64,000 bases of DNA from Lentinus brumalis (lineage: Eukaryota; Basidiomycota; Agaricomycetes; Polyporales; Polyporaceae), in the NCBI GenBank assembly GCA_001792895.1, contig MARA01000034.1, positions 310,001-374,000 of the forward strand, given 5' to 3'. Each line of letters starts with the position of its first letter. Position 1 is the stretch's first letter. This document shows positions 46,701 to 57,527 of the stretch, one piece after another. The position numbers and the translations under genes were made by a program. The notes under the pieces are model-generated. The model made no database searches. It saw only the letters and a list, made by a program, of their open reading frames with translations, and was not told the origin of the DNA.

Positions 46701-46789
46701 ATAGAGGGGTGCGCGCTGTGAGCGACGACGTTGAGACTGCTTTCGTTGTCGTGGCCGACGTCGGAGGCGGCGTGCGTCGAGGACGCCAT
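43774..46789 (-). CDS. Large unrecognised protein with Cys/His-rich segment and disordered acidic tail (apparent frameshift)
   Basis: About 855 residues once one base is restored; no family name recognised. Exons 46789-46638, 46578-46415, 46080-44541 and 44484-43774. Near the N-terminus LPGEIVRLITTYYLLD resembles a short F-box-like helix. The middle has a candidate zinc-binding array (CAVCRVNYPYHAEGLC, CKEHRKTAAFCGVC, CRAC). The second half is low-complexity: a poly-Ser run, acidic EEDDDLDESEEESEDGE and nuclear-localisation-like PPKRMRRE and KRPRAE motifs. A nuclear, possibly chromatin- or transcription-related role is inferred only from these. The frame slips at a CCCC run (45316-45319 on +); exon length is consistent with exactly one missing base. 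The first intron is GC-AG (donor GCATGT) and the second is long (about 334 nt). Confidence 0.7.
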
Positions 46790-48602
46790 TGCGCAGACGT
46801 CACAGGATTATGGGAGGTGACAGATCGCGACAAGCCATTGTCACAGCTTCAATTACCCCCGACCGCAGCGCCACCCCACTCTCCCACGCACGGACCACAC
46901 ACTGCAGGCGCCCATATTGAAAGGGCGTCTAAATGTAGGACTTGCGCTCATGCAGCGTAGACTCCCTTTCGTGAACTCGTTCATATTCCCCTCCTGACCT
47001 CATGAACGCCATGGACTAGTCGGGGATGCATTTGATATGATTGCGTTAAGATTCAATGATGGTGAGGTGCGTTCCAAGTCTTAGCTCTAGCGTCAGGAGC
47101 GCAGATAAACCAACTCTCCAGATTAACCACAGCGTCCCATGAAGATGCGGAGGGTGTCGAGTACGCTCAGGCAGAGCTATAGGCTCTCACCTCCTCTGCT
47201 GAAGTGCGACTACTTTCGGACGCAGAGACTGCAACCACTGCAAATCAGGCATTGGGTCTCTTTCGAACGTTCGTCCCGATGGCCGAAGGAGCAGTTGCAC
47301 GGTATGTTGCACTCAGGCGTCCCAAAGGCTCGCGCGTCACTCACCGTCGATCTCGCGCAGATCTGCTTGTGTGTCCACAAGATACGCATAGGCGGCATAC
47401 TCGCTAGATCTTGATGTTACGTTATGAACATCGCAGATATTTACCGCTTGCACCAGTCGCCTGCGAGTCGATGATCGATCAATCGTGCGAGGGCTGAGAT
47501 GACTGGCACCTCCCATTGCAGTCTCGTTGCGTACGCTCAAGTTCTTATGCCGCTCAGTGAGTATCGCCGTGTCTGCGAGCGCGAGTCAACACTGACCGAC
47601 ACCCGTATGTTGGACGCAGGCTTGTGCTCTAGCTTTGCTGCATCGTGCTCTCTAGGGCAGTGCCCGCCTCTTCCGACCTAGGAGCTTCCCCAATATATTG
47701 CTCGACGTGGGCAGACTAGACTTAAGTGAGCCACTCGTCCTTGGGTTCCGCAGCTCACACTAATGTACGAACTCTCTGACGCAGATATCCGCAAATCCTC
47801 TAGATTTCACTAGTGCACAGTATGCTAAAGCAAAAACCAGCACATTTGGCCGTCCAGCGCTGGTACCTATTGCCGAGCTGTGGCCAGTCCCCGGACTTCG
47901 CTGGTGCTTGCGATACTTCTCGCTGATGCAAGACGTCCTCACATATTGAGCGTGAAGGTGAGTATATGTATCATCCCCAGTCCCGCCCACAATATCAGTT
48001 TCGCCACAGCTGTCCGTCGCTGTTCCTCCGCGTAGTCAGCCTGACTTCAGTCCTTCCCGGTATGGAACGCTGCCGGTACTTACCACATCCGTCGGTCGAA
48101 GTTTCCATCACCCAAATCCATGCCACTGCTCCGTCTCGCCCCTAGCTGGGCGTCCCGACTTCGTACCGCAGACCCTTGACCCGTCAAGCAAGGTCACCGT
48201 ATCGCTAGCTGCTGGCATGCCACTCATGATGTAGTGACTACTTAAGGACTACCGTTGCCACCTGTTGATCTCGTTAGTCGTTGTCGCTCCGAACGTAGTA
48301 CGAACTGTCACTTACCGTAGTGCATTCGAAACCGCGGACTTGCCGCGGATCTGTAAGCAGTTGCCCAGCAGAATCGATCTGATGCGACTGGTCCGGTGCG
48401 ACTCTGATGAGCGCGGAAGCCGTGTAAGCTTCTAAGTTCAATGGGTACTGCCACCGTGCCACTGGCCCACGATCCCACAGGTTCCTCTCTCGATGCATGG
48501 CCAGCAAAAAACCTGCGTATGCGAGGCAGTTGAAGTAGGCCACATCTTGCTCGCACGATATAGCACGTTCAAGGCTCACCTTTGTTTTGCACTGGCAGGA
48601 AC
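46790..48602. other. 1.8-kb region without a confident gene
   Basis: One short protein-like frame at about 47204-47407 (AETATTANQALGLFRTFV) has GC-ending codons, but no start, intron or partner exon could be fixed. Confidence 0.4.
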
Positions 48603-50186
48603 ATGGCACACCCGACGTTGCCCATAGACGTTCTGCTCATCATCATGGAAGTCTCACTCCGTCATACCAGCTCGAGGATGATGCGCACCTGCCGCATTCT
48701 GTATCGCGCTGGTGCGCGGATGCTTATTGGTACCGGAGTGTCGCTACGAACGAGCGAGGACGCCATCTCCTTCTTGCGATTCATGCAAGCAGATCCAGAC
48801 AGACGTTTTCTCCACCTCCGCAGCCTGAAGATCTCTCGAGGAAACTTCTCCCGCTCCGGAGTCCACGCACTACGCGGGTTACTGTGTCACAGGTCCTTGG
48901 CGCTGGAGACACTGACGCTACTGGATGCCGAGGCGGTCCTGCTGTCTGACAACACACACCCGCTCAGTCCGCCTACGTTGTTCACGGCCATAGCGAGTCT
49001 TCAGTCGCTCAAAAACCTCGCAATCGATGGCTGCGACGCAATCGCACTCTCGCTGCTGAGGTATATGGTCGCCCCCCTCCAGACAGCCTCCCTCGGCCTA
49101 GGCTTATACACATCATGGAGCAGCAGTACCAACGCGGACGACCGCAACCCGATCCTTCTTCTGACAAAGTCATCTGACAGTCTGCGAGAGCTTCGGGGAT
49201 CCTATTTCGACTGCAATCCCGCGATAATCAAGTTCGACGTCGTCTATCCCGCTGTACGTCTCATCGATGCGTCGTATACCAGCTCGTGGATGCCCTCCAC
49301 GCTAGCGTATATCCACGCGTTCCCCAACCTCGAGCATCTCTCCCTCACATCCACGTCGAACCGCTTCGAGGGCAACGGAAATGACCCAAACACGGTCCCC
49401 CATCTCTTCAGCAATCGCGACTGCAACATTCACGACCAGGAGAACTACGATGTCACCTGGGAGCACCTGCAAGAGGTTGCGGGGAGTGTTATCGACCTCT
49501 TCGTTCTAGGACTGGTCTGCCACGTCCCAACCGTGAGGGTCCTGGACGACATCTCGGAGAGAATGTGCCGATTCCTCCATGACGTGATCGCCGACATGAA
49601 ACCTGAATCCCTGGTCGTAACAGTCGCAGGGTCGTCTCTATTCGCCGCGGGCGGTCCAATGGAGGGTGTGCTGCGGCAGCCCGCTGCTCAGCAGCTGCGT
49701 CATCTCGAGCTCGAGCTGTGCTTCGCGCCCCGGGATTGGGACACTAACCTTGAAGATATCCTGGTGAGTGCGTTCGCAGCCGTTAACGAACTCCGCTGAC
49801 ACCCGGCCCTCCAGGATAATATCTCGGCTACCTTCCTCTCCGTAGGCATCCCCTTGCATTCCCTCGTCCTCACCCTGAACTACGGCCTGCTCATCACGCC
49901 GCACGGACCCCCGGGATCTTCCTTCGAGCGCGCATGTCCGCTCGAGAAGGAGCTGGTCAGCATGGACTGCGCGCGGGCAGAGCAGCTCCTCTCGGACGCC
50001 ATCCCGTCCTTACAGGACGTATCAATCCGCCTTTCGACAGAGCGCGAACCGCACCAGTATATGCTGGGAGTCGTCGGAGAGGACGATATGCCTACGGGCT
50101 CCGAAGGCAGCAGCGAAAGCGACGCGGCCGAGATTGAGGAGGACTTTGCGATGTTCATGCTCGAAGAAGACGACGCGGGGTGGTGA
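48603..50186 (+). CDS. F-box-like protein, cluster member A
   Basis: 510 residues in two exons (48603-49763, 49815-50186; 51-nt intron). F-box-like start LPIDVLLIIMEVSLRH, then MMRTCRILYRAGARMLIGTGV, and leucine-rich repeats such as LHLRSLKISRGNF and LQSLKNLAIDGCDAI. The C-terminus is acidic (ESDAAEIEEDFAMFMLEEDD). The two following genes (50600-57033, disrupted, and 57528-59020) share the same N-terminal layout, so this is a local paralogue cluster. SCF receptor role by family only; ATG 48603 is the first in frame and directly precedes the F-box. Confidence 0.82.
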
Positions 50187-50815
50187 TGTGCACGAAGGGC
50201 GTCTCAGGCGTTGTGGTGAGCTCTTCGGCATATGATCTGTGGCCATAGGTTCTGATTCGTCCCAACGCATAACATGTCTCCGTCTCTCCAGCGCGCCGAT
50301 TGTCATGCTGATCGGCCGCTAGCACTCGGACTGCTCGACGAGTACGATATGTATTGGGAACGTTTACCACGATCTGGAAATGCCGGATTAGATAGAAGAT
50401 ATCCTCGCGCATTCTGCAAGGGACCCACATCTGGATGTCAATGACGATGCGATTGACTTGCGAAACAGCTGCGGCCGTTGAGAAGGACCGGCAGGTGACC
50501 GTGGGCAGAAGCGTGTATGCTGCGGTAGGGGACAACCTTGCTCTTCCACTCCTCAGCATACAAGCCATGTCAGGTCATAACGCCGCCAGTGGAGTCGAAA
50601 TGGGTATCGGGCATAGCGACAGGTATGTCGTACTTCCTGCTGCTTCAATGGCCTGCTCTGACCACGTACATGAAGTCCGGATGATGCCTCGATCCCGCAC
50701 GACTCTGGCGAATGTCGCGTTCTTCTCCCCTTCGACGTTATGTCACACATAATGTCTCATTCTACACCCTCGACCATCTCTGCGCTCATGAAGACATGTC
50801 ATGCCTACTACCGAG

Positions 50816-51034
50816 TGTTGGAGTATAGCGCGTAAAGCGTATACTCATGGCCTTTCTTACGTATTTTCAAGGACTCTTTATTTGATTACTTACTACCATT
50901 GTATGCTTTACTTGTCGGACTTACTTACATTACTTATGTCTTTGTCCACGCTGTTATGTACTTAGTTACAGGCTCAGCGTCAGTTGTATACATTCCACTT
51001 CTGTTCCTTCCCTCACTCTTGTGCCACTTCTACA
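50816..51034 (+). repeat. 5' LTR
   Basis: 219 bp, starts TGTTGGAGTATAGC and ends CACTTCTACA. Contains the element's promoter by family; matches the 3' LTR throughout as read by eye. Confidence 0.95.
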
Positions 51035-51049
51035 GGTTATGAGCCCTGC
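51035..51049 (+). other. Primer-binding site (half-tRNA type, initiator Met)
   Basis: GGTTATGAGCCCTGC directly abuts the 5' LTR. Its complement GCAGGGCTCATAACC is the anticodon-arm sequence of fungal initiator tRNA-Met (CAT anticodon), implying priming by a cleaved tRNA 5' half, as known for copia and Ty5, instead of the 3' acceptor end. Confidence 0.75.
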
Positions 51050-51117
51050 GTTGCTCTAACCAGGCTACCTGCTCAGAACAACGCTCAACAGCCCTACTCT
51101 TACTACTCTGCAGCAAG

Positions 51118-54100
51118 ATGTCGACCGCATCCGAGATTGTCACACGCGCGAAGATCGAGCCACTCAAGGCCACTGAAGACTGGGTCATATGGTCAGTCCA
51201 GATGGAAGATCTCCTGTGGGAGACGAAGCTGTGGGCATACGTCAGTGGCATGAAGAAGAGGCCGATTTTTCCGGACAGACACACGGTGACGGCAGCAGAA
51301 CAAGTTCAGCTGGACGAATGGGACCACAAGGACCGGAGTGCGCTTAGCGGGATCCGGACGAGGCTCGGTAAGGGCGCGATGAAGATCGTCATAAACTGCC
51401 GGACGAGCCGCGATGCATGGGAGAAACTTCGCAAGAACTTTGAGACTCGTGGTTTGGCGAAGGTTCTCGATGTCAAGCGCAAGATTTCGGGAGCAGCGTA
51501 CTCGGATGGAGAGGATCTGGATGCGTGGTTGCAGCAGATGGTGGAGTGGCGGGAGGAGTTGATCAGTCTCGGCAGGGACCTACCAGACGATGAGTTCTCA
51601 ATTACTCTGCTCACCGCTCTCCCACTCTCCTGGAGCGCATTCACGAATGCCGTCAGCGACCAGGAGATTCTCGATGCAGACAAACTCCAGGGGCGGATTC
51701 GCGAGCACGCGCGTAGGATGCAACCGACCGAGGCTGCGCTAGTCGCAAAGCAGAAGGTTGCGAGCGGCGGGCGCTCCGGTGGAGATTCGGAGCGCGATCG
51801 CGAGTGCTACGGGTGCGGGCAGACTGGGCACATCAAACGTTTCTGCCCGGAACGGAAGAAGAAGACGGGGAGCGGAGGACATAGTGAGAAGAAGCGGGGT
51901 GAAAGCGGGCGGAAGAGCGATCAGAAGAAGAAAGGCGGCTCGCGAACGCTGGTGTCGAAGCAGGAGTCTGACTCTGAGTCTGACTCCAGTTCGGACTACG
52001 CGTATGCATCGATCGAGGAGGCCGACGATGCGAACGAGCTTACCCTCACGCTCGTGAGTAGCGATGCGTGGATCGCGGACTCAGCCACCACCTCGCACGT
52101 CGCGCGCGAGCGGCGTATGTTCACTGACTATCGTGAGACCCCCGGGAAGACGCTGCAAGGAGCAGGCTCGACGCCTATCCTCGGACGCGGAACGATCCGC
52201 TTCACATTCTCCTGCAGCGACAAGGAGACAACAGTCACGCTCCGGGATGTCATCCATGCACCCGGCGTCCCACACAACCTCATTTCGGTCGGTCGGGTGG
52301 AGGCGAGCGGACACCAGGTCGAACTCAGCGGAGGCGAGATCCGTTTCAAGAACGCGAAGGGACGCATCTACGCTGTCGGCAAGCGTGTTGGCAACTATCT
52401 GTACGAGATGACCGGGCACGCGGAGATCTCGAAGGCCGAAAGGTCATACGCGACAGCGGTATGTCGCCCAAAGTGGAAGCCAACTTATAATCAATGGCAT
52501 TGTATCCTAGGTCACCCGGGCATGAAGGCCGTCATCGCAATGTACAAGAAGGGGCTCGTGACGGGAATGGAGGTTGACGAGTCGGAGCCACCGATGGAGC
52601 AGTGCGAAGCGTGCGTACAAGGGAAGCAGACAGTGGCGTCATACCCGAAGAAGTCGGAGACGGAGTTCACGGAGATCGGGGAGATGACAGTGATGGATAC
52701 ATGGGGACCGGCGTCGACGGCGGGCATCCGGGGAGAGCGGTATTGGTGGGCATTTACGGACGGGAAGGGGCGGCGTTCTAGACCGGCTTTTGGGAAGCAC
52801 AAATCCGAGGCCTTCGGGCATTTCAAAGACTACAAGGCATACGTCGAAAACAAGTTCGGTGTGAAATTGAAGAAGATACGCTGCGACAACGGTGGTGAAT
52901 TCATTAACGATGAATTCACCGCATACTTGCGGGCCGAAGGGATCGAACTTGACACCTCTGCACCCAAGTCATCTGCGCAAAACGGTATTGCAGAACGCGT
53001 CTGCAGAACCGTGATGGAACGCGCGCGCACTGTCATGATCGCAGCGCGGATGCCAAAATTCTTGTGGCCCGAAGCAGTAGCGCATGTGCTCTATCTCAAG
53101 AACCGCCTTCCCACGCGAGCCCTCAAAGACAAGACACCAGATGAGGTCTGGACTGGCCAGAAACCCGATGTCTCGAATCTGCAGGAATGGGGAACACGCT
53201 GCTGGGTCCTCACCTCTCCGGAGCAACGCACGAAGCTTGACCCCAAGTCCAAACCCATGTACTTCATGGGGGTAGCCGACGGCAGCAAGGCCTGGCGCTA
53301 CTACGACCCGGTCGCGCGGCGCATCGGAAAATCACGCAATATCATCTTTGCAGTGCCCAAACGAGTCGTGAAGCAGGACGAGGACGATTACGAGTACATA
53401 GAACTTCCCTCTCAGCCGCTCGAGGGGGAGAATGGCAATGTACAAACGGTGGAGGAGAAGCGAGCGGCGGAGAGTGATGGCGGCGCAGAGGCGCAAGGCG
53501 GGCGGATGACGCAGGCGGATCAGCGCTCAGGCACGAGCGGGGTTGACGGGGAGTCAAGGGACGCACAGCCACCCAGGGACGAGGCACCGAAGCCACGAGA
53601 GAAGCGGAAGGCGGCCGCGCGGATCAACTACAAGGTGCTCCATGAAACTGGGGAGAAGATCCCGCACGAGGAGTCGCATGTCCTGTGTTTGCTGACCCTG
53701 CATGGCACAGAGAGTGTCTCGGAACCGCGGAACCTCAAGGAGGCTCAGGACCAGCCTGAATGGCCACAGTGGTGGGCAGCTATGAAGGTCGAGTACTCAC
53801 AGCTGTGCAAACTAGGCACTTTCGAGCTGGTGGAGTTACCAGTCGGAAGACGTGCAATAGGATGCCGGTGGGTCTACAGGCTGAAGCGGGACGAGATCGG
53901 GATCATTTTGCGGTACAAAGCGCGTCTTGTCGCGCAAGGGTTCAGTCAAATCCCTGGGCTGGACTACTTCGAGACATTTGCACCCGTCATACGCATGGAC
54001 TCTCTTCGGGTGTTGCTGGCTATCATCGCTGGGCGCAAGATGGTCTCACGGCAGTATGACGTTGTTGGCGCGTACCTGAATGCTCCAGTGGAAGAGGAGA

Positions 54101-55326
54101 TCTATATGAAGCAACCGCTGGGCTTCGACGATGGATCTGGCCGTGTTCTACGCCTTGTCAAAGCGCTCTACGGACTGAAACAGGGCGGTCGTGCCTGGAA
54201 CCAGCATTTCAACACGACAATGGTGGAGAAGCTCGGTTTCCGCCGCCTATCGGCGGACTTGTGCGTATACATCAAGGTCCTCGGTGGGAAGATGATCGTA
54301 TTCGGACTGCATGTTGATGACATGCTTGGCGGCGCAGACACAGTCGAACTGATGGACGAGTTCGAGAAGCAACTGCGGCAGCACTATGACATCACGAACC
54401 TTGGGAAACCGCGACTGCTGCTCGGCCTGGAGGTCGTACACGATGAGCAGACATCGACCATCACTATCCGGCAGAAGCAATTCATCCTCTCCGCACTGGA
54501 ACGCTATGGGATGTCCGACTGTGCACCTGTCAGTACTCCGATGGACCCAAACGTGAAGTTAGTCAAGGAGCCTGAAGATGTGGATCTCTCGGAGATGAAG
54601 GGGATCCCTTATCAGGCAGCTGTCGGAACTTTGATGTTCCTGATGCTGGCTACACGCCCAGACCTAGGCTTCGCCATCCAGGCGGTCTCGCAGTTCAGTT
54701 CGCGCCCTGGTCCGGCTCATTGGACTGCAGTCAAGCGAATCTTCCGGTACCTGAAGGGGTCCCTCGACTATGGTATCACCTACGGGCGCAAGGGGGAGAC
54801 GGGCGCAAAGGCATTCTACAAGAACTTCCGCTTGGAAGGGTATTCCGATGCCGACTGGGGCTCGAACCCGGTAGACCGGAAATCCATTTCGGGATACGCC
54901 TTCTTGATCGGTGGTGGACTGGTGGCCTGGAGCTCGAAGAAGCAGGCTGTTGTGGCGCTATCTTCAACAGAAGCCGAGTACATGGCAGTTTCATATGCTG
55001 CACGGCATGCAATCTGGATGCGCACTTTGCTCGAGGAGTTGACATTCGGACAGGAAGGCGCGACATGTCTCAATGCAGACAACATGTCAGCTATTGCCCT
55101 GTCGAAAGACAACGTCCATCACGCGAGGTCGAAACACATAGACATCAGGCACCACTTCATACGCGAATGTGTGGAGTCCGGGACAGTCCGCCTGAAGTAC
55201 GTGCCGACCGCGGACAATGTTGCGGACTTGTTCACGAAGGCGCTACCGCGCGAACGTTTCCATTACTTGAGGGTACAACTCGGCATTCTTTCAGATGTCG
55301 AGTTGAGGGGGAGTGTTGGAGTATAG
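51118..55326 (+). CDS. Copia Gag-Pol polyprotein
   Basis: 1,402 codons in one uninterrupted frame. Gag occupies about residues 1-230 and ends with a CCHC zinc knuckle (CYGCGQTGHIKRFC). The aspartic protease site reads DSATTSH (about 321), with Ala where most copia proteases have Gly. The GAG-pre-integrase segment is near 460 (WHCILGHPG). Integrase has the DDE triad in MDTWGP, RCDNGGEF and QNGIAERV. Reverse transcriptase carries YDVVGAYLNA and HVDDM near 980-1068. RNase H carries YSDADWG and ALSSTEAEY near 1242-1290. The stop lies 11-13 nt inside the 3' LTR. There is no frameshift signal between gag and pol, as in most copia elements. Confidence 0.96.
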   Translation: MSTASEIVTRAKIEPLKATEDWVIWSVQMEDLLWETKLWAYVSGMKKRPIFPDRHTVTAAEQVQLDEWDHKDRSALSGIRTRLGKGAMKIVINCRTSRDAWEKLRKNFETRGLAKVLDVKRKISGAAYSDGEDLDAWLQQMVEWREELISLGRDLPDDEFSITLLTALPLSWSAFTNAVSDQEILDADKLQGRIREHARRMQPTEAALVAKQKVASGGRSGGDSERDRECYGCGQTGHIKRFCPERKKKTGSGGHSEKKRGESGRKSDQKKKGGSRTLVSKQESDSESDSSSDYAYASIEEADDANELTLTLVSSDAWIADSATTSHVARERRMFTDYRETPGKTLQGAGSTPILGRGTIRFTFSCSDKETTVTLRDVIHAPGVPHNLISVGRVEASGHQVELSGGEIRFKNAKGRIYAVGKRVGNYLYEMTGHAEISKAERSYATAVCRPKWKPTYNQWHCILGHPGMKAVIAMYKKGLVTGMEVDESEPPMEQCEACVQGKQTVASYPKKSETEFTEIGEMTVMDTWGPASTAGIRGERYWWAFTDGKGRRSRPAFGKHKSEAFGHFKDYKAYVENKFGVKLKKIRCDNGGEFINDEFTAYLRAEGIELDTSAPKSSAQNGIAERVCRTVMERARTVMIAARMPKFLWPEAVAHVLYLKNRLPTRALKDKTPDEVWTGQKPDVSNLQEWGTRCWVLTSPEQRTKLDPKSKPMYFMGVADGSKAWRYYDPVARRIGKSRNIIFAVPKRVVKQDEDDYEYIELPSQPLEGENGNVQTVEEKRAAESDGGAEAQGGRMTQADQRSGTSGVDGESRDAQPPRDEAPKPREKRKAAARINYKVLHETGEKIPHEESHVLCLLTLHGTESVSEPRNLKEAQDQPEWPQWWAAMKVEYSQLCKLGTFELVELPVGRRAIGCRWVYRLKRDEIGIILRYKARLVAQGFSQIPGLDYFETFAPVIRMDSLRVLLAIIAGRKMVSRQYDVVGAYLNAPVEEEIYMKQPLGFDDGSGRVLRLVKALYGLKQGGRAWNQHFNTTMVEKLGFRRLSADLCVYIKVLGGKMIVFGLHVDDMLGGADTVELMDEFEKQLRQHYDITNLGKPRLLLGLEVVHDEQTSTITIRQKQFILSALERYGMSDCAPVSTPMDPNVKLVKEPEDVDLSEMKGIPYQAAVGTLMFLMLATRPDLGFAIQAVSQFSSRPGPAHWTAVKRIFRYLKGSLDYGITYGRKGETGAKAFYKNFRLEGYSDADWGSNPVDRKSISGYAFLIGGGLVAWSSKKQAVVALSSTEAEYMAVSYAARHAIWMRTLLEELTFGQEGATCLNADNMSAIALSKDNVHHARSKHIDIRHHFIRECVESGTVRLKYVPTADNVADLFTKALPRERFHYLRVQLGILSDVELRGSVGV
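55305..55313 (+). other. Polypurine tract
   Basis: GAGGGGGAG immediately before the 3' LTR, the expected plus-strand primer; it is also coding for the end of Pol. Confidence 0.7.
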
Positions 55327-55532
55327 CGCGTAAAGCGTATACTCATGGCCTTTCTTACGTATTTTCAAGGACTCTTTATTTGATTACTTACTACCATTGT
55401 ATGCTTTACTTGTCGGACTTACTTACATTACTTATGTCTTTGTCCACGCTGTTATGTACTTAGTTACAGGCTCAGCGTCAGTTGTATACATTCCACTTCT
55501 GTTCCTTCCCTCACTCTTGTGCCACTTCTACA
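55314..55532 (+). repeat. 3' LTR
   Basis: 219 bp, same sequence as the 5' LTR by eye; followed by the second CCGAG target duplication. Confidence 0.95.
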
Positions 55533-57033
55533 CCGAGAGGGTCCCAAGCACCTCCTCCGGGACGGAGATGTCCTACTTTACGCTTCCAACGTGGCGCGAT
55601 TCATGCAGTTCATATTGGCGCAGGACGGGGCACGATTCGCCTACTTCCGGAAGCTCGATATCATATTCGGGCAAGGCAAATCCTCTGTCATTGAGCAATC
55701 CGCAGAGCTCTTCGGAAACCCTCAGCTTTCTTTGGAGACCTTGGTCCTACGTGAGGCGGAACATCTCCTGATGTTTGACCGCTTTGCCTCCGCGTTTCGT
55801 ACCACCAACCCTGTCAAGACCCTGATCCTCCAGGAGAGTGGTCCGCAGACATGCTCCGCACTCCAAACCCTAGGCTTTCGTCTCGTCGATCTCACGGTCT
55901 CGTTCGAGCGCTATGTGTCTTGGCCCAAAGCGGAGAATGGACTCGGCGGAGGAGACGGATGGTCGCACCTCATCGATTCGCTCTCTTCTCATTCACACAC
56001 TCTGGAAGTCCTTCGATGCGACTCTGGTCCCTCAGGCGTATCTCTCCCAACGCATTCGTTACCAAGCACATCTACACCTTCCCGAGCACCCCGTGCGCGC
56101 TTCGGCGCGGTGCGAACTCTCGGCTTAGTGTGCACCCCCAGCTCTTCTCGTTTGAGAACACCATTTGACCTCGCATCCTTGGTCCATATGTTTCCCAACG
56201 TCAACTCCCTCGAACTCATACCAAACCCCTACCGGCTATCCACCGCCTCGCGTATCGCCTCCACTCAGTCCCCAGGGGCTACGGATAAGGCGGCAATCCT
56301 GGAGCATGGCGGTTGTTGGGCGGTGCTCACGAAGTGTTCAGGCGAACTCGCAAGCCTCTGCAGCATTGGACTGGTATGCCACGTGGTAGATCTATACATC
56401 TGGGACGAAATCGACAGTGATGAGCAACTGGCGATGCTCGTCCCCATAGTACTCAGCGTACGACCGAAGTGCCTCCGACTAGCCGTCGAGGGCGTGGAAA
56501 CCCTCGGTGGCGTCATATCGGCCTTGCGAAATCCTGGAGTTGAGGCGCTGGAGATGCTGCATGTGGTCTTGGCCATGTACGAGCTCTACACTGAAGGTAC
56601 CGCTCTCGATTTGGCGGTATGCTATTCAGATGGACACAAGTTGGATCTTGAACTGATTCGGACGCCGCTATTTGCACAGGAATTCATCTTCGAAGCACTG
56701 AAACTCCTCCCACCTCAAGTGACTACACTCGAGTTGTTCATCGAATTCAAGGGAAACTACATTCATTCCCCGAAGCCCGACTCGCGCGCTCTCAAGGAGC
56801 TCGGTCGCCGCGTGACGGAAGCAGCCCCTGCGTTAACACATGTTCTGGTCCGCCATGCCGACGGATACCGCCTCCAACCGCCAAACGGGCTACGTCCGGA
56901 GAGCGACGAGAGTGACTCTGACTATGGCTCGGACTCGGATCACAACTGGGATGTCAGTGACGACTCCTGGGGATACGAAGATTCGGACGGCTATGACTCC
57001 GATTTCGCGCGGAGATGCGCAGATGACTGGTAG

Positions 57034-57527
57034 CTCAGGCTTACGGACGCTTCTCTTCCATGATTGTGTACAGTAGTCGTTATGCGATGAGATTTCTCGA
57101 GCATGACGGCCTCGAACGGGTCACTGTAGAGATCCCGAGAGTATCCTCCCACGATTCGGAGTGGTCCGCTTCTTGTCGGCATGGACTAAGCAGTCTGCAG
57201 AGACTCCTCGAAGCGGAAGAGCCTTATGAAACGTGAACTGCTTTCAGATCTATACGACGGCAGCCAGTGTTGATCGTACGACGCAGTGCAATGCGATATT
57301 GTTGCGAGCCGAACTGAGAGTGACGTGCCTATCTCCTCCCCGGGAACACCAAGATTGATGGAAGCTTGCAACCGTGGATAATGACTTTCGTCCCGACAAA
57401 CTAGACAACCAAGCCGGCAAAGAACCCGAAACCCTGCAAAGAACCCGCAACCCTGCAGAGTACGACCATCAGCAACGACGTATACTTGGCAATTCCGTAC
57501 AACGCACCTCACAGGCATCAAGCGTCA
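57034..57527. other. Spacer between convergent F-box genes
   Basis: 3' flanks of cluster members B and C; contains a short direct duplication (about 57417-57450, AAAGAACCCG twice). No gene seen. Confidence 0.5.

Larger units (their letters stand above)
50816..55532 (+). mobile_element. Complete Ty1/copia LTR retrotransposon
   Basis: 4,717-bp element with 219-bp LTRs (TG...CA ends) at both edges, flanked by the 5-bp target duplication CCGAG (50811-50815 and 55533-55537). The internal order is primer-binding site, single gag-pol frame, polypurine tract. Pol order protease-integrase-RT-RNase H defines the copia (Pseudoviridae) type. The two LTRs look identical base for base by eye and the long frame is intact, so the insertion is recent and the copy could be autonomous. 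Confidence 0.96.
50600..57033 (+). pseudogene. F-box-like gene, cluster member B, split by a copia retrotransposon
   Basis: Gene pieces at 50600-50622, 50676-50815 and 55538-57033. The 53-nt intron (50623-50675) joins a short first exon to the F-box (LLPFDVMSHIMSHS, then ALMKTCHAYYR). The reading frame is interrupted after 50815 by the element at 50816-55532 plus one copy of the CCGAG target duplication, and resumes at 55538 in the exact phase expected (EGPKHLLRDGDVLLY). It stays open through leucine-rich repeats to an acidic C-terminus (ESDESDSDYGSDSDHN) and TAG at 57031. Without the element the locus would encode about 552 residues, with no other lesion seen. Insertion lies inside the F-box region, so the current allele is presumably null. 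The 3' piece alone lacks the F-box. Confidence 0.85.
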
